Assembly: GCF_002399615.1 (NCBI RefSeq)
Contig: NZ_DHDZ01000026.1
Location: forward strand, 42,007 to 89,642
Direction of reading: 5' to 3'
DNA length: 47,636 nt
Source: Pedobacter sp. UBA4863
GTDB taxonomy: Bacteria > Bacteroidota > Bacteroidia > Sphingobacteriales > Sphingobacteriaceae
The notes under the pieces are model-generated. The model was given only the letters and a program-made list of their open reading frames with translations, had not been told where the DNA came from and searched no databases. Positions 34,744 to 42,309 of the stretch are shown piece by piece (the first letter of the stretch is position 1; each line of letters begins with the position of its first letter). The position numbers were made by a program, and so were the translations under genes.

Positions 34744-36519
34744 TTAAACTTGAGACAAAAAGGTTTCCACATTACTGTTTGGCATAATGGCTTCTATTTT
34801 TTTACGCAAGCGGTGGCGCTGTTTGCGCACCGATTCGGCACTAATACCTTGTGCATTAGCAATTTCTTTGGTAGGCATATTAAGCTTGGTCAGCGATAAA
34901 AAACGAAGTTCGGCTGCAGATATATCAGGAATAAGCTGCTTCGTATTTTCAAAGAAGTTTGGATATACTTTATCGAAGTTATTTTTAAAGGCAAGCCAAT
35001 CATTGTCGGTAAGTATGCTAATCTCTTTTAGCGAAGTATTATCGGTTTCGGTGCCGTATTGCTGTTGAAGATTTTCGATCAACTTGTTTTTCTCTACCAT
35101 GTTTCGGGCAAAAGCATTTAACTGTTCTTTGGCATGGGCTACCTCGGCATAAGCCAATTGCTTTTCGTTTTCGAGTTTTTGTTGTGCTATTTTATTATTT
35201 AGCTGTTTACGATTGTATAAAAGCAATGCCAAAAGTGCAGTTACCACAATGCTAAGCATACTTATATTTCGCAATAGTTTATACCTATTCGCTTCTTGTT
35301 TTGCCATTAAAAAATTCTTTTGCATCAGCTCAAATTTGAGTTCTGTGTTGGTTGCAGAAAAACGAAAGGCCTTGGTCACGTTTTGCAAACTATCTTTAAG
35401 TAAATCAAACTCTTTTAAGTATAAAAAAGCACTATCCGTATTTTTCAATACCGAAAATGTTTTGGTTAGACCTTCCGCAGTTTCCAATTTTGCTTTTAAA
35501 TGCCAATAATAATTTGCTTTAACGCCGTAATTATGCGCTTGCTGAAACAGTTTTAAAGCTACCGGAAATTGATGGGTTTTGTAGTTAACCTCTGCCAAAA
35601 CATTAAGCACAGCAGCAGCATTGCCAAAGTCTTCATATTTTATGGCACTATCTAAATTTGATTTTAAAAGCGGAACAGCTGCTGCATACTTGCCTTGCAA
35701 CACTAAGGCTCTGCCAATACCTCCATCGGTTATGCCTTTCCAAATATTCAAATAATAATCTCCCATTTTTTGGGGTGAATAGTCACCAGGCCTTAGTCCA
35801 TAATCTTTCAATAAATGGTGAAGCTTATTGTATTGCGAAAGGGCGCTATCCAATTTTCCCAAGTTTTTATAAGATGCGCCAGCTAAATCGAGCAGGTAAA
35901 TATGATCTAGCACAAAATTTGTCTTTTTATCGAATGACTTTAAGCCCTTTAAAGCATAATTTAAGCTCTGTTTAAAATCGCTAATGTGATATAAAATACC
36001 GCTTACCGTTAAATAACGATAATAGATGTGTTTAAAATGACTAACACCTATTCTTTCTTGTATTTGTAGAGCCTTTAATAAGTAATACAGCTTTTCTTCT
36101 TCGGGGGCTTTAAATTCTGCATATTTAACGTACATCTCCGAAAGTAACTGCTCATCTTTAAGTTCACTTGTTTTTAAAATACATTGCCAAAGTTCATCTA
36201 CAGCTACATTTCCTGGCTTACCTTGCATTTTATACAGCATTATCCTGGCTGCCAATCTTTTGTTGTCTGCATTGTTTTTGAGATGCTCTTCTAACTCTGC
36301 TACACGTTGAGCAAATTTGACATTGTTAAAATGCTCGCTTAAATCGGCATAGGCCAGCTCGGCAGTAATGGTTTGGTTTACGCCTTCAACCCGCCAAGCC
36401 TCTATTAACTGTGCGGTACTGTATGTTTGCGCCAACACCGCAATTGGTGTAAACAGCAACAACATTAATAAATAACTTATAATATTTGTTTTATGGATCG
36501 AGCTTTTGGTAATGAGCAT
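34744..36519 (-). CDS. Membrane-bound TPR sensor-regulator with C-terminal HTH domain
   Basis: The 591-residue protein has an N-terminal signal or membrane segment (IISYLLMLLLFTPIAVLAQ), a long helical region with tetratricopeptide-like repeats (about 90-390), a second membrane segment (about 416-434, ISMLSIVVTALLALLLY), a coiled coil (about 435-500) and a C-terminal LuxR-like helix-turn-helix (about 540-575) with MPTKEIANAQGISAESVRKQRHRLRKKI. This layout puts the TPR part in the periplasm and the DNA-binding part in the cytosol, a common Bacteroidota one-component design. It has its own promoter box and lies 120 bases upstream of the giant beta-helix gene, in the same direction, so it may control that locus. 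The target is inferred from position only. Confidence 0.8.
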   Translation of the reverse strand: MLITKSSIHKTNIISYLLMLLLFTPIAVLAQTYSTAQLIEAWRVEGVNQTITAELAYADLSEHFNNVKFAQRVAELEEHLKNNADNKRLAARIMLYKMQGKPGNVAVDELWQCILKTSELKDEQLLSEMYVKYAEFKAPEEEKLYYLLKALQIQERIGVSHFKHIYYRYLTVSGILYHISDFKQSLNYALKGLKSFDKKTNFVLDHIYLLDLAGASYKNLGKLDSALSQYNKLHHLLKDYGLRPGDYSPQKMGDYYLNIWKGITDGGIGRALVLQGKYAAAVPLLKSNLDSAIKYEDFGNAAAVLNVLAEVNYKTHQFPVALKLFQQAHNYGVKANYYWHLKAKLETAEGLTKTFSVLKNTDSAFLYLKEFDLLKDSLQNVTKAFRFSATNTELKFELMQKNFLMAKQEANRYKLLRNISMLSIVVTALLALLLYNRKQLNNKIAQQKLENEKQLAYAEVAHAKEQLNAFARNMVEKNKLIENLQQQYGTETDNTSLKEISILTDNDWLAFKNNFDKVYPNFFENTKQLIPDISAAELRFLSLTKLNMPTKEIANAQGISAESVRKQRHRLRKKIEAIMPNSNVETFLSQV

Positions 36520-36546
36520 TATTTAAGAGTGTCTGATATCGCATAG

Positions 36547-36554
36547 CAAATATA
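36547..36554 (-). promoter_or_regulatory. -7 promoter element of the TPR-HTH regulator gene
   Basis: The minus strand reads TATATTTG, an exact TAnnTTTG match, 27 bases before the ATG at 36519 and just after the end of the MltD-like gene. Confidence 0.55.
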
Positions 36555-36584
36555 CAAAACTTTAAAAATGAATTTTGCAGCAAT

Positions 36585-37988
36585 TTACATCAACTTCAAC
36601 ACCATGCCCTCGGTAATTTTTGCAGACTTTAAGCCATTTGCTGCTTTTAAGCTAGCCACGGTAATGCCGTTAAACTTTTCGGCAATGCTAGATAGGGTAT
36701 CGCCCTGTTTTACCTTATAATTAGCGAAATTAGTTTTAGCCTTGGGTGTAAATTGTACTGGAACGGTATCTTTGTAAATCTTCAATTTTTGACCCGGAAT
36801 AAGGGTAGCTACCTTGAGTTTATTCCAAACTTTTAAATCTTGTACTTCTACCCCATATTTATTGGCAATAGCCGTAAGGTTTTGTCCAGGCAATACTTTA
36901 TGCACCAAACTATTGGAAACAGTAGCTTGTTTTTGCTGCGCTGCTTTCTTTCTTAAATCCCTAACATCGTCTGTTGATGCTAAAATCACTTCTCGATCTG
37001 TTTCTATATCGTTGTTTAAAACTACAAATAGCTGTTCGTAGAACTGATGTTCTGGTCTGGGAATAACCATACGTTTTGGCAGCATAGCGGTACCGTTTAC
37101 GATTTTCTTTTTATAGCTTGGGTTAAGTGCTATTAATGTTTCTTCGTTGTGGTTAATGGCATTGGCTACATCGCTTAATGCTACAAAGTTTCTAACTTGT
37201 ACGGTATCGGTTTTAAAAGCAAAGGCAGTTGGTTTGGCAACTATTTGATGTGTTTTTGCATACTTCATTACATAAACGGCAGCAATAAAAGCGGGTACGT
37301 AATTGCTGGTTTCTTTGGGTAAAAACTTCCTAATGTCCCAAAAGTTTCGGGAGCCTGCTTTGTCGATTGCCCTATTTACGTTTCCTTTACCACAATTGTA
37401 GGCGGCAATGGCCAACAACCAATCGCCAAGTTCTTCGTAAGCATCTCTAAAATAGGCCGCAGCGGCGTAACTGGCCTGTATAGGATCCTTTCGTTCATCT
37501 ACAAAGTTATCCATGTTTAAGCCATAGGCTTTGGCAGTGCCAAACATAAACTGCCACAAGCCCGTAGCGCCAACCCTAGAAACTGCATGCGGATTTAAAG
37601 AAGACTCTACAATTGCCAAATACTTAATTTCTGCTGGGATGTTATAGCTTTTTAATGCTTTCTCGAAAATTGGAAAATAGTAGGAAGAAAGGCCTAACAT
37701 ATCGCCGTACATGCTTTTGCGCTTGGTATAAATGTCGATGTAGCTTTGCACGTACTCGTTATAATCTAACGGAACGGTTTGTTGTATAGAATCTAAACGG
37801 AGTTTGTACAGCAAACTTTGCCCAAAAAGCAGTGGTTGTTCTATCACAGGAACTGCAACAGTATCTGTGGGAAGAGCGGTGGTTAGCCTTTTTAAAATGG
37901 TATCGCCTTGGGCAACTTTAACTGGGGCTTGAGCTTGAGTGCTTAAAGCAGTTACAAAAGTCAAAACAGTAAGTATCAATTTCCTCAT
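36585..37988 (-). CDS. MltD-like lytic murein transglycosylase with two LysM domains
   Basis: The enzyme cleaves the glycan strand of peptidoglycan in the periplasm, forming anhydromuramyl ends. The 467-residue product has a signal peptide (MRKLILTVLTFVTALSTQAQA), a goose-lysozyme-type SLT domain (about 100-260) with the catalytic Glu 128 in LAIVESSLNPHAVSRVGATG, then GLWQFMFGTA and AIAAYNCGKGNVNRAI, and two C-terminal LysM repeats (HKVLPGQNLTAIANKYGV and YKVKQGDTLSSIAEKFNG) that bind peptidoglycan. There is no lipobox, so it is periplasmic rather than a lipoprotein as in E. coli MltD. It follows gatA with a repeat-bearing gap of 137 bases. Confidence 0.92.
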   Translation of the reverse strand: MRKLILTVLTFVTALSTQAQAPVKVAQGDTILKRLTTALPTDTVAVPVIEQPLLFGQSLLYKLRLDSIQQTVPLDYNEYVQSYIDIYTKRKSMYGDMLGLSSYYFPIFEKALKSYNIPAEIKYLAIVESSLNPHAVSRVGATGLWQFMFGTAKAYGLNMDNFVDERKDPIQASYAAAAYFRDAYEELGDWLLAIAAYNCGKGNVNRAIDKAGSRNFWDIRKFLPKETSNYVPAFIAAVYVMKYAKTHQIVAKPTAFAFKTDTVQVRNFVALSDVANAINHNEETLIALNPSYKKKIVNGTAMLPKRMVIPRPEHQFYEQLFVVLNNDIETDREVILASTDDVRDLRKKAAQQKQATVSNSLVHKVLPGQNLTAIANKYGVEVQDLKVWNKLKVATLIPGQKLKIYKDTVPVQFTPKAKTNFANYKVKQGDTLSSIAEKFNGITVASLKAANGLKSAKITEGMVLKLM

Positions 37989-38056
37989 AAGCTAAAAGTT
38001 CTTGTCATTTAGACTATAGGGAGCAATCTGTTAGCTAAATGATGTTTAGATACAGA

Positions 38057-38120
38057 TTCTTCGCTACACTCAGAATGACAATTTTAAAGATTTCTCCTCA
38101 TTCTTCGTCGAAATGACGAC
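38057..38120. repeat. Partial copy of the palindromic intergenic repeat
   Basis: Bases 38088-38120 (agatttctcctc ... gtcgaaatgacgac) resemble the right half of the element at 28751-28892 (agatttctcac ... ttcgaaatgacggccgac). The preceding part (attcttcgctacactcagaatgac, 38057-38079 approximately) is of the same general type, which I recall between Sphingobacteriaceae genes. It lies between gatA and the MltD-like gene. Confidence 0.55.
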
Positions 38121-38125
38121 TTTTA

Positions 38126-39550
38126 TTATGCTTTTTCTAAAAAATTATGTGATAAAGTAAGCAAAATCTGTTCGTTAAAATGTTTGGCCATTAATTGCAT
38201 GCTTAACGGCAAACCAGCTTTATTATTGCCCAAAGGCAAAGCCACCGCCGGAATACCTGCCAAAGAAGCCAGTACGGTATAAATATCGGCCATGTACATT
38301 ACCAAAGGATCTTTCACGTTTTCGCCAATTTTAAAAGCCGGGGTTGGCGCTACGGGGCTTACCAATACATCGTGCTCTTTTAATAATGTCGTTACTTTTT
38401 CTCTAATTAAACGGCGAACTTTTTGTGCCTTTTGATAGTAGGCATCATAATATCCGGCACTTAATACAAATGTACCTAGCATAATGCGACGCTTTACTTC
38501 TTTGCCAAAGCCTTCTGCTCTTGAACTTTTGTACAATTGGTTTAAGCTTTGCGCCTGTGTGTTGCGGTAGCCATAATGCACCCCATCGTAACGCGATAGA
38601 TTTGAGGAAGCTTCTGCTGCTGTTAATACATAATAGGTAGGCACTAAATAGTCTAGCAAATCAAAAGATACATAGCTGATTTCGTGGCCTTCTTGTTTAA
38701 ACTTTTCGATAGCCGCAAGAATGGCTTCCTTGGTTTCCGAGTCTAGCGCATCGCTCTCTATGGTTTCTTTTAATACTGCAATTTTTTTCTTTCCGCCTTG
38801 CGATATATTTTCTGAATATTTTGGAACTTCTAACGCAGAAACAGTGCTGTCATTTTCATCGGCACCGGCCAGCACTTCTAATAAAAGTGCTGCATCAGAA
38901 ACTGAAGATGTCAAGGTTCCTACCTGATCAAAAGAAGAAGCATAGGCGATAACACCGTAGCGAGATATACGACCGTAAGTGGGCTTAAAACCAATGTTAC
39001 CACAAAAAGCCGCTGGTTGACGAACGGAGCCTCCGGTATCGGTTCCCAAGGCCGCTAAGCACATATCTGCTTGTACCGCCACTGCCGAACCACCCGACGA
39101 ACCACCTGCAACTCTTTCTTCATCGGCAGCATTTTTAACCGTACCAAAGTAAGAGGTTTCGTTAGAACCGCCCATGGCAAATTCGTCGCAGTTTAAGCGG
39201 CCAATAATAATGGCGTCTTCGGCCAACAGTTTTTTAACTACTGTTGAAGAATATGGTGCAATAAAACCATCCAACATTTTAGAAGATGCCGTTACTACAT
39301 GGTCTTGGTAACAGATATTGTCTTTAATACCAATCACCATTCCTGCCAACCTACCTGCCGAGCCTTTTTGAAGCTTAACTTGTATTTCTTCGGCCTGTTT
39401 GGTGGCAGAATCAAAAAACACCTCGTTAAACGCATTGAGGTGTTGATGCTTTTCTATTTGCTTAAAATAGTAAGCAATAAGTTCTTTTAAAGTTAGCCGC
39501 TTTTGCGCAAGTTCTCCCTGTATCTCTGTTAAAGAGCTGTATTTCTTCAA
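38126..39550 (-). CDS. gatA: Asp-tRNA(Asn)/Glu-tRNA(Gln) amidotransferase subunit A
   Basis: GatA is the glutaminase subunit of GatCAB, which converts misacylated Glu-tRNA(Gln) or Asp-tRNA(Asn) to the amide form. The 474-residue protein has the amidase-signature catalytic triad: Lys 76 in VIGIKDNI, cis-Ser 151 in VAGGSSGGSAVA and nucleophile Ser 175 in GTDTGGSVRQPAA. The start is TTG at 39550; an in-frame stop two codons upstream excludes a longer protein, and MKKYSSLTEIQ fits the family start. gatB and gatC are not adjacent. It lies 31 bases after the second tatA-type gene and is probably in the same operon. Confidence 0.95.
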   Translation of the reverse strand: MKKYSSLTEIQGELAQKRLTLKELIAYYFKQIEKHQHLNAFNEVFFDSATKQAEEIQVKLQKGSAGRLAGMVIGIKDNICYQDHVVTASSKMLDGFIAPYSSTVVKKLLAEDAIIIGRLNCDEFAMGGSNETSYFGTVKNAADEERVAGGSSGGSAVAVQADMCLAALGTDTGGSVRQPAAFCGNIGFKPTYGRISRYGVIAYASSFDQVGTLTSSVSDAALLLEVLAGADENDSTVSALEVPKYSENISQGGKKKIAVLKETIESDALDSETKEAILAAIEKFKQEGHEISYVSFDLLDYLVPTYYVLTAAEASSNLSRYDGVHYGYRNTQAQSLNQLYKSSRAEGFGKEVKRRIMLGTFVLSAGYYDAYYQKAQKVRRLIREKVTTLLKEHDVLVSPVAPTPAFKIGENVKDPLVMYMADIYTVLASLAGIPAVALPLGNNKAGLPLSMQLMAKHFNEQILLTLSHNFLEKA

Positions 39551-39581
39551 AATCTAAAATAAAAGCGTTATTAAATGCTAC

Positions 39582-39776
39582 TTATTGAGGTTTGTTCGTA
39601 TGGTCTGTGGTAGTAGAATCAATGCCGTCTTTACCGTCTTTAAATTCTTTCATACCCTTGCCCAAACCACGCATTAATTCAGGAATTTTCTTGCCTCCAA
39701 AAAGCAATAAAATTGCCACAATTATTAAAATGATTTCGGTTGTTCCTAGCGCTGCTAGCATTGTTGATTGTAACAT
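39582..39776 (-). CDS. tatA: Twin-arginine translocase subunit TatA/TatE type (copy 1)
   Basis: The 64-residue protein has the TatA form: one short N-terminal membrane helix (TEIILIIVAILLLF), the FGGKKIPELMRGLGKGMKEFK hinge and amphipathic helix, and a short polar tail. TatA assembles with TatC to make the transport pore for folded proteins. ATG 39776 gives MLQSTMLAALGTTEI; the inner ATG at 39761 (MLAALGTTEI) is an equally plausible start. It is 26 bases downstream of a second, longer tatA-type gene. tatC is far away at 253-1137. Confidence 0.92.
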   Translation of the reverse strand: MLQSTMLAALGTTEIILIIVAILLLFGGKKIPELMRGLGKGMKEFKDGKDGIDSTTTDHTNKPQ

Positions 39777-39802
39777 GACTGTTGTTTTATGTGTTTAATT
39801 TT

Positions 39803-40177
39803 TTAGGTGGAACTTTTTGGTTCCTTATTTTCTTCTTCGTTTGCTATTGATGGTTGCGTTTCTTCTTGGTGCTCGTTTAAAGCCCCAGGCTCTTCATCAT
39901 CATGTATAGAATAAGAGTGATCTTCTTCTGGCTCCCGATAACTACGGCTTTCATCAGCCTTCCTATCTTCTTCATCTATATCAACGGCATTGATATTACG
40001 ATGGATTTCTCTTTTTACACCTTCAGAGGCATCTTTAAATTCACGTATCCCCTTGCCTAAACCTCTTGCTAACTCTGGTAATTTTTTACCTCCAAACAAC
40101 AAAAGTATAGCAATCATGATGAGCAATATCTCACCACCTCCCATATTTAAGAATTCTAATAATGGTACTTGGTACAT
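39803..40177 (-). CDS. TatA/TatB-type translocase subunit with acidic tail (copy 2)
   Basis: The 124-residue protein has the same membrane helix and hinge (GEILLIMIAILLLF, FGGKKLPELARGLGKGIREF) but an extended, highly charged tail of about 80 residues rich in Glu and Asp (DIDEEDRKADES, EEDHSYSIHDDEEP). The sequence around the hinge is TatA-like, while the length approaches TatB, so it may serve the TatB role in a Bacteroidota system. It is first of the tatA-tatA-gatA run, with a good promoter box 17 bases upstream. Confidence 0.85.
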   Translation of the reverse strand: MYQVPLLEFLNMGGGEILLIMIAILLLFGGKKLPELARGLGKGIREFKDASEGVKREIHRNINAVDIDEEDRKADESRSYREPEEDHSYSIHDDEEPGALNEHQEETQPSIANEEENKEPKSST

Positions 40178-40194
40178 TTTAAACTAATTTTATA

Positions 40195-40202
40195 CAAATA
40201 TA
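40195..40202 (-). promoter_or_regulatory. -7 promoter element of the tatA-tatA-gatA run
   Basis: The minus strand reads TATATTTG, an exact TAnnTTTG match, 17 bases before the ATG at 40177. Confidence 0.55.
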
Positions 40203-40226
40203 GCGTTTATTTTAAGCAAATATGCC

Positions 40227-41495
40227 CTATCGAGCCAACCAGCTTTCTGGATTTTGTGCCACAGCGCCTCTATGTATTTGAAAACCCAGCTCTGGCACGC
40301 CATCAGAAGTCCCGGCAACACCAATGGTTTGCTTGGTAGTTACCTTTTCTCCTTTACGCACACTTACACTTTGTAAACCTTCATATACCGTAAAATATTC
40401 TCCATGGATGATTACCACATAATACCTTCCAAATTGCGGAAAAACAGAACTTACCGTACCATTAAAAACAGCCCTAACAGCGGCTCCTTCACTGGTTTGA
40501 AAAATTACCCCGTTACGCATGGCCGTAGCCTGATCTACTTTATAAGCACCAAACCTTCCGGTAATATATCCGGTTGCTACCGGCGATGGAAGACTGCCTC
40601 TGTTAGCCTCAAAGGCATCAGATAATTTGGCCGCCTCCGGCGTAGATCGTAGCGCTTCGCTTGTTGTTCTTGGCTTAGAAGCCGTGGGAACTGGTTTATT
40701 TTCTGCTTTTGCTTTTGCAGCTGCAATCCTCTCACGCTCTCTCTCTTCTTCTTCTGCTTTTTTACGAGCCGCTGCTATTTCTCTCGCAATGGCAGCCTGA
40801 ATTTGCCTATCGATTAAAGACTGTTGCTGCCTTTTCTTTTTAATGTCTTGTTGAAACTGTTTTTCTTGTTTGCTCAACTTATTTAATACAACAGTTTGTT
40901 CGCTCCTATTTTTATCGAGTTTACTTTTTTCTGTTTGTTCTTCTTTTAATAGGTTGCTTTTGCTCTTTAAATCTTTATCTAACACTACAATTTGACTGCT
41001 CAATTGCTTTTCGGTGCCCTGAATGTAAGCGGCTTGCTTTTTACGGTATTGGCCAAATTGTTGTAAATATTTGATACGTTTATAGGCTTGGTTAAAGTCG
41101 CTTGCGGCAAATATAAACATCATTTTATCGTACGAATTTCTGTTACGTTGCGCAAAGCGGATCATACCGGCGTATTCTTTTTTCAAATCGGCCAATCTGC
41201 CTTTAAGATTTTGTACCTTATGGGTGTTCTCCGTAATCTGGTGGTCCAGGTTTTTTATTTCGGAGTTGATGGTAGAAATTTTATCTTGCCTTAACCTAAT
41301 TTGAGCTTTAATGGCATTAATTTGCCCTAAGGTAAGTTTCTTACCGCTTGCTGCTTTATTCAAGTTTTTTTGAGCTAGCTCTATTTCTCTTTGTAAGGCT
41401 TCTTTTTTACGTTTTAATTCTTTACTAGATTGTGCAAAACCGGTAGCACAAAAACATACAGCAACGATTAAAAGTAGGGCTTTATTTAACTTCAT
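40227..41495 (-). CDS. EnvC-like murein hydrolase activator (degenerate M23 domain)
   Basis: The 422-residue protein has a signal peptide (ALLLIVAVCFCATGFAQ), a long coiled coil (about 20-250, Lys/Glu/Gln-rich), a short linker and a C-terminal M23/LytM-type domain (about 310-422). The zinc ligands of active M23 peptidases are not preserved: the first-His position reads AMRNGVIFQ, the HxH position reads HGEYFTVYEG, and ELGFQIH replaces the usual ELHFE. That fits EnvC/NlpD-type proteins, which activate amidases at the division site instead of cutting. A promoter box lies four bases before the start. It separates the DUF4292 gene from the tatA genes. Confidence 0.88.
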   Translation of the reverse strand: MKLNKALLLIVAVCFCATGFAQSSKELKRKKEALQREIELAQKNLNKAASGKKLTLGQINAIKAQIRLRQDKISTINSEIKNLDHQITENTHKVQNLKGRLADLKKEYAGMIRFAQRNRNSYDKMMFIFAASDFNQAYKRIKYLQQFGQYRKKQAAYIQGTEKQLSSQIVVLDKDLKSKSNLLKEEQTEKSKLDKNRSEQTVVLNKLSKQEKQFQQDIKKKRQQQSLIDRQIQAAIAREIAAARKKAEEEERERERIAAAKAKAENKPVPTASKPRTTSEALRSTPEAAKLSDAFEANRGSLPSPVATGYITGRFGAYKVDQATAMRNGVIFQTSEGAAVRAVFNGTVSSVFPQFGRYYVVIIHGEYFTVYEGLQSVSVRKGEKVTTKQTIGVAGTSDGVPELGFQIHRGAVAQNPESWLAR

Positions 41496-41499
41496 TAAC

Positions 41500-41507
41500 C
41501 AAAAGTA
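41500..41507 (-). promoter_or_regulatory. -7 promoter element of the EnvC-like gene
   Basis: The minus strand reads TACTTTTG, an exact TAnnTTTG match, ending four bases before the ATG at 41495. The transcript would be nearly leaderless. Confidence 0.5.
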
Positions 41508-41514
41508 TAAAAAA

Positions 41515-42309
41515 TTAATTGATTACTTGATAGTTCTTAGGAACCGAAAAAGGGAACTCCAAGCTTCCATTAGCGTCTATTTTTACAAATTCAACGGCTA
41601 CACTTATTTTTTTATTGCCTACGGCAGAGGCTATTTTTACCTGCGAAGGAAAAAGTCCGTTAGTTAGGGGAGTGTATTTATCATAACTTACTTTAAGCCC
41701 TTGGGCCGCCGCCGCATCATTTAAGGTAAGCTCGGTAGATTTTAACAAGGTATTGAACAATGTTCTGTAAGCCAAACTTTGCGCTGTTCCTTTTAATACC
41801 CAAACGCCATTTTCTTGATTTAGCTCAGATTTTTCTGTCATAAATTCGGTGATGGTATTACCTGTTAAAATAGCTTGCAACCAAGCAAATTTCACCTGTT
41901 TATTGGTATAATCGTGAATATAAGAAAGCGGTTTTCTGAGAATAGTTTTTTGAAGCCTGTTCATTAACAGCAAGCTATCTGGCGTAATAACCCCACGAGC
42001 CGCCTCTAACGCCCCCCCAAGAGCGGTAACACTAAACCAAATCTTTTCGTCTTTCTTTATGCGGATATTGAGCGTTACGTTGTTTTCGTTGCCATCAATG
42101 GCTAAATCGGCCTTACCTTTTAGCGATAATGTGTTATATTGCAGCTCTTTTGCTAATAATGTTGCCAAGTTTTCTGCTTTCTTATCTACAACGGGAGTAG
42201 CTACCGTTGCTACTGGCGGCGCTTTTACAATTTCTTTCTTTGCCCTACAGCCTACCATTCCCAAAACACAGGCTCCAATTAAAATGCTATTTAATATATT
42301 TCTTTTCAT
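41515..42309 (-). CDS. DUF4292-type lipoprotein
   Basis: The 264-residue protein has a lipoprotein signal (ILIGACVLGMVGC, Cys 21) followed by a Pro/Ala/Val linker and a beta-rich domain (about 50-260) that I place in DUF4292: LSLKGKADLAIDG, NVTLNIRIKKDEKIWFSVT, GVITPDSLLLMNRL. The fold is reminiscent of LolA/LolB-like lipoprotein carriers, but that is a structural guess. Its first 23 bases overlap the end of the TPR gene, so translation is probably coupled. The position between a TPR protein and an EnvC-like factor suggests a role in the periplasm or at the outer membrane. Confidence 0.8.
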   Translation of the reverse strand: MKRNILNSILIGACVLGMVGCRAKKEIVKAPPVATVATPVVDKKAENLATLLAKELQYNTLSLKGKADLAIDGNENNVTLNIRIKKDEKIWFSVTALGGALEAARGVITPDSLLLMNRLQKTILRKPLSYIHDYTNKQVKFAWLQAILTGNTITEFMTEKSELNQENGVWVLKGTAQSLAYRTLFNTLLKSTELTLNDAAAAQGLKVSYDKYTPLTNGLFPSQVKIASAVGNKKISVAVEFVKIDANGSLEFPFSVPKNYQVIN

